64,000 nucleotides of DNA from Haloprofundus halophilus (GTDB lineage: Archaea; Halobacteriota; Halobacteria; Halobacteriales; Haloferacaceae). The stretch is taken from positions 310,001-374,000 of the forward strand of contig NZ_QQRR01000001.1 of assembly GCF_003439925.1 (NCBI RefSeq), given 5' to 3'. Positions 8,303 through 15,530 of this stretch are shown here, one piece after another. Position 1 is the first letter of the stretch; each line of letters opens with the position of its first letter. Under the pieces are notes generated by a model, which was given only the letters and a program-made list of their open reading frames with translations, had not been told where the DNA came from and did no database searches. The position numbers and the translations under genes are program-made.

Positions 8303-9106
8303 GTGACGGAACGCGATTCGAGCCCTGCGATGCCCCTCGACGGAGTTGACGAGCAACCGATCGAGGCCGACCCTCTCGGACGCGCGATGCTCGACTACCG
8401 ACGGGGTGGCCTTCGCGGCGTCTGCGAGTACGTCGACGGCGCGGAGCGGACCGACGCGCAGGTCGCCGACCACTACTTCGCGCCGCCGACGGAGTGGCCC
8501 GAGAGATGGCAATTACTTCTCGACTCGCTCGACGGTCCAGTGCTCGATGTCGGCTGTGGTGCCGGACAGTACGCGCTGTTTCTCCAGGACGACCGCGAAG
8601 TCGTCGCCGTCGACGCCAGTCCGGGAGCGGTCGAAGCTGCCCGCGAAGGCGGCGTCGTCGACGCCCGTGTGATGGATATGTTCGCGCTCGACTTCCCCCG
8701 CGACCGATTTCGGTCGGCGCTGGTCAACGGCACGCAACTCGGCCTCGCCGGGTCGTTTGCAGGTATCCGAGCGTTCCTCTCGGACCTCGCGGGCGTCACC
8801 GACGAGTCGGGCGTCGCTGTCGTCGACAGCTACGACCCGACCCGTCTCGACGCCGAGTCGTTCTTCGGCTACCGGTCGGACCCGAGGCGGGGCGTCGCTC
8901 GACGGGCGTTTCACGTCGAGTACCGAGACAGCGAGAGCGGAGAGTCCAGCGGGGCTATGCGAGAAGTCGGCCGGGCGCTCTCGTTTCTGCTCTTTTCACC
9001 CAACCGACTCGCCGACGCGCTGGTGGGGACGCCGTGGCACGTCGTCGGGGTTCGTCGCCGCGACGGCGACCCGTACTACAGAGCGGTGCTCGAAAAGCGA
9101 AGGTAG
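8303..9106 (+). CDS. Class I SAM-dependent methyltransferase
   Basis: A 267-residue protein with the Rossmann SAM motif I VLDVGCGAGQYA (about 80-91), followed by an acidic ribose-binding end (VVAVDAS) and a motif II/III region. Substrate unknown. The GTG at 8303 fits the TATA spacing for a leaderless message; an ATG at 8330 (MPLDGVDEQP) is the alternative. It is divergent from the gene at 7797 and convergent with cdc48, so it is a single-gene unit. Confidence 0.85.
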   Translation: MTERDSSPAMPLDGVDEQPIEADPLGRAMLDYRRGGLRGVCEYVDGAERTDAQVADHYFAPPTEWPERWQLLLDSLDGPVLDVGCGAGQYALFLQDDREVVAVDASPGAVEAAREGGVVDARVMDMFALDFPRDRFRSALVNGTQLGLAGSFAGIRAFLSDLAGVTDESGVAVVDSYDPTRLDAESFFGYRSDPRRGVARRAFHVEYRDSESGESSGAMREVGRALSFLLFSPNRLADALVGTPWHVVGVRRRDGDPYYRAVLEKRR

Positions 9107-9116
9107 TGTTCGATGC

Positions 9117-11351
9117 TCACCGGAGAGACGGTTCGACCGTTTCCAGCGCCGCGTCGAAGTGGTCGTCGGTGACGAGCACCTCGTCGGCGTGTTCGTTCGC
9201 CTCCGCACCCTCGTACCGGTCGGCGACGTCCCGAATCGCGAGCAGCGTTGCTTCCCGGCAGACCGCCGCGATGTCCGCGCCCGTGAAGCCGTCCATCCGC
9301 GAGACGACGGCGTCCAAATCCACCTCGTCGTCGATTGGCTTGTCTCGGACGTGGACGTCGAGAATCGCGCGCCGACCCGCCTCGTCGGGCGCGGGAACCT
9401 CGACGTGCGACTCTAGTCGGCCCGGTCGGAGCAGCGCCGGGTCCAGCGAGTCGCGGCGGTTCGTCGCCGACAGCACCACCAGATTCGGGTTGTCGCTGAG
9501 GCGGTCGAGTTCAGTCAGCAGTTGCGAGACGACGCGCTCGCCGACGCCGGAGTCGCCGCCCGCCATGTCTCGGTCGCCGGCGATGGCGTCGATCTCGTCG
9601 AAGAAGACGATGGCCGGGGCAGCCTGTCGAGCGCGTTCGAACACCTCTCGGACCGATTTCTCGCTCTCGCCGACGTATCTGTCGAGGAGCTCCGGCCCGG
9701 CGACGTGGATGAAGTTGACGCCGCTCTCTCCCGCAATTGCCCGTGCGAGAAGCGTCTTCCCGGTCCCCGGCGGGCCGTAGAGGAGGACGCCCGACGGCGG
9801 CGCGGTGTTGGCCGCCTCGAACAGCGGGGCGTACGTCAGCGGCCACGTCACCGCGCGTTCGAGCACGGCTTTCGCCTCGTCGAGACCGCCGACGTTCTCG
9901 AACGTCGTCGTCGGCGTCTCGGCGACGTACTCGCGCATCGCGCTCGGGTCGACGGCCGCCATCGCGCCCTCGAAGTCCGCGCGGGTGATTTCGAGGTCGT
10001 CGAGTGCGACGGGGTCCGTCCCCTCCCGCGAGCGACGGAGCGCGATCATCGCCGCCTCCTTGCCGAGCGATTCGAGGTCCGCGCCGACGAAGCCGTGGGT
10101 CCGCGACGCGATGCGGTCGAGGTCCACGTCGTCGGCAAGCGGCATGTTCCGCGTGTGAACGTCGAGAATCTCGCGCCGACCCGTCTCGCCGGGGACGCCG
10201 ATTTCAATCTCGCGGTCGAACCGCCCGCCGCGGCGCAGCGCCGGGTCGAGGTCGTCGACGCGGTTCGTCGCGCCGATGACAATGACCTCGCCGCGGGCTT
10301 CCAGTCCGTCCATCAGCGAGAGCAACTGGCCGACGATGCGGTCCTCCACGTCGCCGCCCTCGTCGCGTTTGGGGGCGATGGAGTCTATCTCGTCGAAGAA
10401 GACGATTGCGGGCGAGCTGTCGCGGGCCTCCTCGAACGTCTCGCGGAGGCGCTCCTCGGACTCGCCTTTGTACTTCGACATTATCTCCGGGCCGGAGATG
10501 GTGACGAAGTGCGCGTCCACCTCGTTGGCGACGGCCTTGGCGATGAGCGTCTTGCCCGTTCCGGGCGGGCCGTACAGCAGGACGCCCTTCGGCGGTTCGA
10601 CGCCGAGGCGAGTGAACACCTCCGGCTCGGAGAGGGGGAGTTCTATCATCTCGCGGACGAGTTCGAGTTCCTCGTCCAGCCCGCCGATGTCCTCGTAGTT
10701 GATTCCGGTCGCCGGCTTGACGGGCGCGGGTGCGGGTGCGGCGCTCGCGCCGGTGTCGGAATCCGCGTCGGAGCCGGCTCCGGCTCCCGAACCGGCTGTG
10801 CGCCCGGCGTCGCGGTCGGTAGGACGGTACACGTCGCTTCCGCTCTGGTCAGCTTCGACGTCGACGCGGACCGTCGTCGAGTCGGCGATGCGGACGGTAC
10901 CGTCGGGACTGGTCTCACTGACGACGAACGGCGCGTCGCCGAGCTGTTCGACGTGCACTTGCTCGCCTTGGAGGAGGGGGCGGTCGAGCAGTGCGCGCTT
11001 GAGGATGCGGCGGAGGAGGTCTTCGTCGTCGGTACCGACGCTCGCGGCGGCGGTGATAGTCACCGAGCGGGCCGTCTCGACGGCGACCTTCCGTACGCGG
11101 ACGGTCTCTCCGACCTTCGCACCGGCGTTGGTGCGGGTGTCGGCGTCGACCTGGACGGTGCCGGCGGGGGCGGTCGGACCGGCGGGCCACACTTTGGCGA
11201 CCGTCTCGCGTTCGCCTTCGATGACGACGGTGTCGCCGCTGAGAACGCCGAGCGTCCGTCGAGCGGAGTCGGGGAGGCGGGCGATGCCACGGCCGGCGTC
11301 GCGCTTCTCTGCGGCGCGGACCGTGAGTTCGATGCCCGAGTCGTCGCTCAT
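9117..11351 (-). CDS. cdc48: Cdc48/VCP-like AAA+ ATPase
   Basis: Hexameric unfoldase acting with the archaeal proteasome. 744 residues: N-terminal double-psi barrel and Cdc48 domain 2 (about 1-165), then two AAA modules, D1 and D2, each with Walker A GPPGTGKT (near 260 and 527) and Walker B IVFFDEID. Between the N domains and D1 is an unusual low-complexity linker of about 45 residues rich in Gly, Ala, Ser, Asp and Pro (about 168-212), longer than the short linker in typical Cdc48. The 3' end is only 10 bp from the convergent methyltransferase stop. Confidence 0.94.
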   Translation of the reverse strand: MSDDSGIELTVRAAEKRDAGRGIARLPDSARRTLGVLSGDTVVIEGERETVAKVWPAGPTAPAGTVQVDADTRTNAGAKVGETVRVRKVAVETARSVTITAAASVGTDDEDLLRRILKRALLDRPLLQGEQVHVEQLGDAPFVVSETSPDGTVRIADSTTVRVDVEADQSGSDVYRPTDRDAGRTAGSGAGAGSDADSDTGASAAPAPAPVKPATGINYEDIGGLDEELELVREMIELPLSEPEVFTRLGVEPPKGVLLYGPPGTGKTLIAKAVANEVDAHFVTISGPEIMSKYKGESEERLRETFEEARDSSPAIVFFDEIDSIAPKRDEGGDVEDRIVGQLLSLMDGLEARGEVIVIGATNRVDDLDPALRRGGRFDREIEIGVPGETGRREILDVHTRNMPLADDVDLDRIASRTHGFVGADLESLGKEAAMIALRRSREGTDPVALDDLEITRADFEGAMAAVDPSAMREYVAETPTTTFENVGGLDEAKAVLERAVTWPLTYAPLFEAANTAPPSGVLLYGPPGTGKTLLARAIAGESGVNFIHVAGPELLDRYVGESEKSVREVFERARQAAPAIVFFDEIDAIAGDRDMAGGDSGVGERVVSQLLTELDRLSDNPNLVVLSATNRRDSLDPALLRPGRLESHVEVPAPDEAGRRAILDVHVRDKPIDDEVDLDAVVSRMDGFTGADIAAVCREATLLAIRDVADRYEGAEANEHADEVLVTDDHFDAALETVEPSLR

Positions 11352-11511
11352 GTAACCGCCTTTGCAGTGACGGCTCTTTACCCTTCCTCACGGGTGGCCG
11401 TCGAAACGACCGGTCACCGGCGTCGTCGGCGCCGACGGCGGGACTGTCGCGCCGCGGTATCGTGACTCCCGCCGAGTAACGCATTTGTCTATTGCTACCC
11501 TCTCTCAGCGT

Positions 11512-11646
11512 ATGGTCGCCACGACAGAACGCGACGAGATGACGTGGTACGAGTGCGAGATGTGCGGGTTCCTCTTCGAGAACGAGACGGACGCGAAACA
11601 GCACGAGTCGAGTTGCGACGCAGAGGAACCGTCGTACCTGCAGTGA
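11512..11646 (+). CDS. 44-aa zinc-finger microprotein (DUF7128-like)
   Basis: A short ORF encodes MVATTERDEMTWYECEMCGF and ends SSCDAEEPSYLQ. CxxC followed by a KQHESSC segment gives a CCHC-type zinc knuckle. I recognise this as one of the conserved tiny zinc proteins of haloarchaea (I believe DUF7128). It lies divergently from cdc48. The final codons (PSYLQ and stop) form the first copy of a 19-nt tandem repeat that continues downstream of the stop. Confidence 0.8.
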   Translation: MVATTERDEMTWYECEMCGFLFENETDAKQHESSCDAEEPSYLQ

Positions 11647-11695
11647 ATCGCCGTACCTGCAGTGAACCGCCGCGCCTGCAGCGAACCGCCGCGGC
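11633..11695. repeat. 19-nt tandem repeat starting inside a gene end
   Basis: Units of 19 nt start at 11633, 11652 and 11671 with a partial fourth at 11690 (consensus CGTACCTGCAGTGAATCGC, 1-4 differences per copy). The first copy holds the last codons and the stop of the zinc microprotein gene, so the other copies look like downstream duplications of the gene end. Confidence 0.88.
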
Positions 11696-11712
11696 CCCGG
11701 TTGTCGGGCCGA

Positions 11713-12144
11713 CTACTCCTCCGAAACTAACTCGAAGCTCTGCTCGCCCCAGTCGTCCTCGACGAAGACGAAGACGCGGCCGCGGGCGACCTCCGGGTCG
11801 GCCTCGACCTCGGTGCGCATCCCGCCGACGCGGCGGACGACGACGCCCGGGAACAGCTCCTCCTCGTCGCCGTCGCCGAGGATGATTCGACCGACGCCGC
11901 TGTCGTCGAGGATGTCGTCGTGCGTCTTCAGGTCGTTGACGTACATCATCACGCCCTCGGTCTCGGTGGGGTCGGTGACGAGGACGTGCGTCTCCTTTCC
12001 GGGGCCGGTGCGGAGCGGCCCGCCGTGTTTCTTCGGGACGCCGCGGTACAGCGTCGTTCGGCCGTCGAGATACTCCACCTCGATGCCGATGTCGAGGAGT
12101 TCGACGCCGAGCGTACTCGGAGGGACGTCGTTTCGCGCGCTCAT
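11713..12144 (-). CDS. DUF5796 family protein
   Basis: A 143-residue soluble, beta-rich acidic protein starting MSARNDVPPSTLGVELLDIG and ending SFELVSEE. It matches my memory of the haloarchaeal DUF5796 family, whose function is unknown. The ATG at 12144 is preferred over an in-frame one at 12234 because the latter runs through the promoter region shared with the divergent shikimate kinase gene. Confidence 0.82.
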   Translation of the reverse strand: MSARNDVPPSTLGVELLDIGIEVEYLDGRTTLYRGVPKKHGGPLRTGPGKETHVLVTDPTETEGVMMYVNDLKTHDDILDDSGVGRIILGDGDEEELFPGVVVRRVGGMRTEVEADPEVARGRVFVFVEDDWGEQSFELVSEE

Positions 12145-12262
12145 ACCCGAGGTAGAGACGGAGGTGGGAAAAGCGTCGCGCCTCGGCGGCGCGGTTCCCC
12201 CGGATAGAAGCGAAATCGGCACCGACCGCCACACCTAATGCGGTTCGTCGCCGCCTCTCGCT

Positions 12263-13144
12263 ATGCACGGCCGTGCGTCCGCCCTCGGGGCGGGAACCGT
12301 CCTGAACGCGCTCGCGACGGGTGTCGGCTCCGCGTTCGCTATCGACGTCGAGACGCGCGCGTCCGTCGAACTCGACGACTCCGGCGTCGTCCGCGGAGCC
12401 GTCGCCGAGGACCCCGACGCCGACACGCGACTCGTCGAGCGCTGCGTCGAACGCTGCGTCGACAGGTTCGGCGACGGCGAGGGCGGAACCGTCCGCACCG
12501 AGAGCGACGTTCCGATGGCCGCCGGACTGAAGAGTTCCAGCGCCGCCGCCAACGCGACGGTGTTGGCGACGCTCTCGGCACTCGATGTCGAGGTCGACGA
12601 CGGTGGCGACGCGGATAACTCGACGGTGACACGGCTCGAAGCCTGCCGAATCGGCGTCGAGGCGGCCCGCGACGCCGGTGTGACGGTGACCGGGGCGTTC
12701 GACGACGCCTCCGCAAGCATGCTCGGCGGCGTCACCGTCACCGACAACCGCGAGGACGAACTGCTCGCCCGCGACGAGGTGGACTGGAACGTTCTCGTCT
12801 GGACGCCGCCGGAACGCGCCTACAGCGCCGACGCCGACGCCGACCGCTGTACCCGAATCGCGTCCGTCGCCGACACGGTAGCCGACCTCGCGCTCGCGGG
12901 CCGGTACACCGAGGCCATGACCGTCAACGGCTTCGCCTTCTCGGCGGCGCTCGGATTCTCGGCCGAACCCGCGGTGGAGGCGCTGCCCGACGCGGCCGGC
13001 GTCTCTCTGTCGGGGACCGGCCCCAGCGTCGTCGCCGTCGGCGACGCGGCGGCGCTCGAACGCGTCCAGAAGCGGTGGGAGGAACGGCCCGGAACGACGA
13101 TTTCGACCGGAACACGACCTGACGGAGCACGCATCCATGACTGA
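12263..13144 (+). CDS. aroK: Archaeal GHMP-type shikimate kinase
   Basis: Phosphorylates shikimate at the 3-OH in aromatic amino acid synthesis. The 293-residue protein is a GHMP-fold kinase, unrelated to bacterial AroK: N-terminal substrate motif GRASALGAGTVLNALATG, ATP-binding motif PMAAGLKSSSAAANA (near residues 90-104), and C-terminal GVSLSGTGPS motif. Its stop overlaps the next gene's start by 8 bp, so it is co-transcribed with chorismate mutase, the expected pairing in haloarchaea. Confidence 0.93.
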   Translation: MHGRASALGAGTVLNALATGVGSAFAIDVETRASVELDDSGVVRGAVAEDPDADTRLVERCVERCVDRFGDGEGGTVRTESDVPMAAGLKSSSAAANATVLATLSALDVEVDDGGDADNSTVTRLEACRIGVEAARDAGVTVTGAFDDASASMLGGVTVTDNREDELLARDEVDWNVLVWTPPERAYSADADADRCTRIASVADTVADLALAGRYTEAMTVNGFAFSAALGFSAEPAVEALPDAAGVSLSGTGPSVVAVGDAAALERVQKRWEERPGTTISTGTRPDGARIHD

Positions 13145-13454
13145 CGAACTCACAGAGACCGACCCGACCCGACCGCAACCCGACGAGATGAACCTCGACG
13201 AACTCCGCGAGGAGATAGAGGATATCGACCGCGAACTCGTCGAACTCATCGCCCGGCGAACGTACGTCGCCGACACCATCGCGCAGGTCAAAGACGAGCA
13301 GAATCTGCCGACGACCGACGAGGCCCAGGAGGATAAGGTGATGGAGCGCGCCGGCGAGAACGCCGAGACGTTCGAGGTGGACGCGAATCTGGTGAAGGCG
13401 ATCTTCCGGTTGCTCATCGAGTTGAACAAGGTCGAACAGAGGGAGAGTCGGTAG
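13137..13454 (+). CDS. aroQ: Chorismate mutase, AroQ class
   Basis: Converts chorismate to prephenate. 105 residues, an all-helical AroQ protein: the core begins NLDELREEIEDIDRELVELI and includes the active-site arginines of R..YV...V..K. The ending LNKVEQRESR is noteworthy because an almost identical tail (LNKVEQRSSR plus stop) recurs 774 bp downstream, beyond the LysE gene. The start overlaps aroK by 8 bp. Confidence 0.93.
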   Translation: MTDELTETDPTRPQPDEMNLDELREEIEDIDRELVELIARRTYVADTIAQVKDEQNLPTTDEAQEDKVMERAGENAETFEVDANLVKAIFRLLIELNKVEQRESR

Positions 13455-13473
13455 CATACCACAATAAATCTGG

Positions 13474-13480
13474 ATTTAAG
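13474..13480 (+). promoter_or_regulatory. TATA-like box of the LysE gene
   Basis: atttaag is centred 28 nt before the ATG at 13505, inside an AT-rich stretch that begins right after the aroQ stop. The LysE gene therefore has its own promoter and should be leaderless. Confidence 0.55.
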
Positions 13481-13504
13481 ACGTCTGCCCTTGACCGCTA
13501 GTGC

Positions 13505-14137
13505 ATGTTAGAACCAAGCACCGTCCTTGCGTTCATTTCCGTCGCAATCGCTCTCATCGTTTCACCCGGGCCAGATAGTATCTACACGCTAACTCGGAGT
13601 ATCAGCGACGGACGTACCGCCGGTGTCACGGCCGCGCTCGGGTCTTCGACGGGGAGTATCGTACACACGACGGCCGCCGTGCTCGGGCTTTCGGCAATTC
13701 TGCAAACGTCCGCGTTGGCGTTTACTGTCGTCAAATTCGTCGGTGCGGCGTATCTCGTTTATCTCGGCGTTCAGGCGTTCAGGAGTTCGGAAGAATTCGA
13801 AATTACACCAGACAGCACCAGCTACACGCCGAGCGAGTCGTTCCGAAGCGCCCTGCTGATTAACGTCTTGAATCCCAAGGTGGCAGTGTTTTTCCTCGCC
13901 TTCCTTCCACAGTTCGTTCAGCCGGGAAGTTCTTCCGCCCTACAGATTTTCTCGCTTGGCGTGTTGTTTGCGAGTCTCGGATTCGTTTATCAAGCGATAC
14001 TCGCGGTCTTCTCTGCGCGAGCACGACGAGTGATTACTGAGCGCGAATTCGTGAAAACTGTCCTTCGCGTGGCCAGCGGCAGCGTTCTCGTCGGGTTTGG
14101 AGTTAAACTGGCGCTCGAACGGCGAACCCCATCGTAG
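13505..14137 (+). CDS. LysE/RhtB family amino-acid exporter
   Basis: A 210-residue inner-membrane exporter with about six hydrophobic segments. The family signature at the N-terminus, SPGPDSIYTLTRSISDGRTA, is intact, as is the NPKVAVFFLAFLPQFV motif mid-protein. Substrate not predictable; family members export amino acids or homoserine lactones. It has its own promoter and lies between two copies of the chorismate mutase tail. Codon use includes more att, aat, ttt and gca than its neighbours, in line with horizontal transfer. Confidence 0.87.
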   Translation: MLEPSTVLAFISVAIALIVSPGPDSIYTLTRSISDGRTAGVTAALGSSTGSIVHTTAAVLGLSAILQTSALAFTVVKFVGAAYLVYLGVQAFRSSEEFEITPDSTSYTPSESFRSALLINVLNPKVAVFFLAFLPQFVQPGSSSALQIFSLGVLFASLGFVYQAILAVFSARARRVITEREFVKTVLRVASGSVLVGFGVKLALERRTPS

Positions 14138-14228
14138 GTTCCAGAGAGAACTTGCGTTACCCACCGTCATTTCGGACGCTGGGAAGAAAGCGGCAAAATA
14201 GCTAAAATCTGTAACACCAGTTGAGAAC

Positions 14229-14261
14229 CTGAACAAGGTGGAGCAACGGAGCAGTAGGTAG
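14229..14261 (+). pseudogene. Orphan 3' tail of a chorismate mutase gene
   Basis: Ten codons and a stop encode LNKVEQRSSR, against LNKVEQRESR at the end of the intact aroQ. Nine of ten residues agree although nine of 33 bases differ; apart from the E/S codon the differing codons are synonymous. It is therefore a genuine aroQ end that diverged under selection, not a recent duplication. Upstream of it the reading frame has no further resemblance to aroQ. Confidence 0.78.
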
Positions 14262-14364
14262 CCGAACGCGAGCGTTTCGTGTCCTCCGACACCGGACGGT
14301 TGGCCAACTCTTCTTTCGGCTGTCGTCTATCCGTTCCTCGGTTGGTGAAACGCGGTCACTGACG

Positions 14365-14373
14365 GAGTTATCC
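14365..14373 (+). promoter_or_regulatory. TATA-like box of the hydrolase gene
   Basis: gagttatcc is centred about 27 nt before the ATG at 14396, consistent with a leaderless transcript. The rest of the 134 bp between the aroQ tail remnant and this gene shows nothing recognisable. Confidence 0.45.
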
Positions 14374-14395
14374 CCACCGGCAACCTACAACTCGG

Positions 14396-15304
14396 ATGGA
14401 AGAACAGAACCTCGGCGCCGAGACGGAACGTGTAGAGAATCGCCTTATCGAGAGCTCCGCTACAAGCGAGTCGGGAACTGTTCGAACGAACGACATCGAG
14501 ACGTACTACGTGCGTCGCGGGGACGGTCCTCCCATCGTTTTCATCCACGGCATGGCGATGAGCGCCAGCGAGTGGGAACCGCAGATGGAGGCTCTCGGTG
14601 ACGAGTACACCGTGGTCGCGTACGACGTGCGCGGTCACGGGCACACCGGTGGCTCCGACCGCGACTCGTACACCATGGAGTTGTACGCGGCGGACCTCGA
14701 TGCGCTTCTCGCGGCGCTGGACGTCGAGAACCCGGTTCTCTGTGGGCTCTCGATGGGCGGCTGTATCGCCCAGATGTACGCCGCGACGTATCCCGAAAAG
14801 GTGGCCGGCCTCGTGGTGTCCGATACGTTCACCGCGGCCCCGCTCCCGTTTACGGGCCGACTGATCTTCGCCAATCTCCGATTCTTCGGCCTGCTCGACC
14901 GATTTGTTCGGTACACGACGCTGAACCGGTTCCAAACCTGGGTGGGAAATCGGCTATCACCGGGAGTCGCCGGTGACGGCACGACTACACAACGGCTCAT
15001 GGAAGCAGCGCCGACGATATCTCACAGGGAGTTCGTCAAAATCGCCAATTCGATGGCGCGCTTCCCGAGAAGCGACCTCGACGCGTCACGGATCACCGTC
15101 CCCACGTTGGTCATGCACGGAGAGGATTCGCCAGCGGTGCTTCGGGACATGCACGGGAGACTCGCGGAGGAACTCACCAACGCAGACGTCGAGTTCACCG
15201 TGATTCCGGATGCTGGTCACGCTTCCAACATCGACAACCCCGACTTCTTCTCGACGGCGGTACGGGAGTTCCTCGCCCGGATCGCCTCGAAACGTAGCCA
15301 GTAG
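14396..15304 (+). CDS. Alpha/beta-fold hydrolase
   Basis: A 302-residue soluble hydrolase. Visible features: oxyanion region FIHGMAMS (near 49-56), nucleophile elbow GLSMGG with Ser119, a late acidic position in MHGEDSPAV, and the catalytic His in DAGHASN near the C-terminus. An N-terminal extension of about 30 residues precedes the core. Substrate unknown; the family includes esterases, haloperoxidase-like and lactonase-like enzymes. Base composition is intermediate between the LysE gene and the rest of the window. Confidence 0.83.
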   Translation: MEEQNLGAETERVENRLIESSATSESGTVRTNDIETYYVRRGDGPPIVFIHGMAMSASEWEPQMEALGDEYTVVAYDVRGHGHTGGSDRDSYTMELYAADLDALLAALDVENPVLCGLSMGGCIAQMYAATYPEKVAGLVVSDTFTAAPLPFTGRLIFANLRFFGLLDRFVRYTTLNRFQTWVGNRLSPGVAGDGTTTQRLMEAAPTISHREFVKIANSMARFPRSDLDASRITVPTLVMHGEDSPAVLRDMHGRLAEELTNADVEFTVIPDAGHASNIDNPDFFSTAVREFLARIASKRSQ

Positions 15305-15520
15305 CGGCCCGACTTCGGCTCCGCTCTCGTTGCAGGGGAGTCGCGTACGGTGTAACGCGACAGTCTCGACGGGCCACGACGCTGGTTCACCCGCGGAACG
15401 ACGGGAGGTTCGGGTCGTCCGCGAGGGGTGTCGCTCATCCGTCGACTGTTTAGATAGTTTTTGTCCTTGGAACGAGATACGTAGCTATGGACACACTACA
15501 ATCGAACAGCAGTACGTTCC

Positions 15521-15525
15521 GGAGG
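15521..15525 (+). promoter_or_regulatory. Shine-Dalgarno site deciding the CNNM start
   Basis: ggagg ends 5 nt before the ATG at 15531. The upstream TATA-like stretch (tttagata, about 15449-15456) is too far away for a leaderless message, so this gene probably has an mRNA leader of roughly 50 nt. This contrasts with most genes in the window. Confidence 0.55.
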
Positions 15526-15530
15526 CCCCG

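Larger units (their letters stand above)
13455..14261. mobile_element. Putative mini-island inserted at the 3' end of aroQ
   Basis: The segment between the stop of aroQ and the second aroQ tail contains only one gene, a LysE exporter, and its DNA is visibly less GC-rich than the flanks. It is bounded by direct repeats of the last 33 nt of aroQ (13422-13454 and 14229-14261, 24 of 33 bases identical). No integrase, transposase or terminal inverted repeat is visible, so it is either a passenger cassette, a deletion remnant, or the product of recombination with a related aroQ locus. Confidence 0.5.

Noticed and set aside
9522-11465. 647-codon plus-strand frame opposite cdc48
   Set aside because: Antisense to Cdc48 with its duplicated AAA modules; the translation has no recognisable motif.
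13455-14228. Insertion sequence carrying the LysE gene
   Set aside because: No transposase and no terminal inverted repeats; the flanking repeat is coding sequence of aroQ, which points to site-specific or homologous integration instead.
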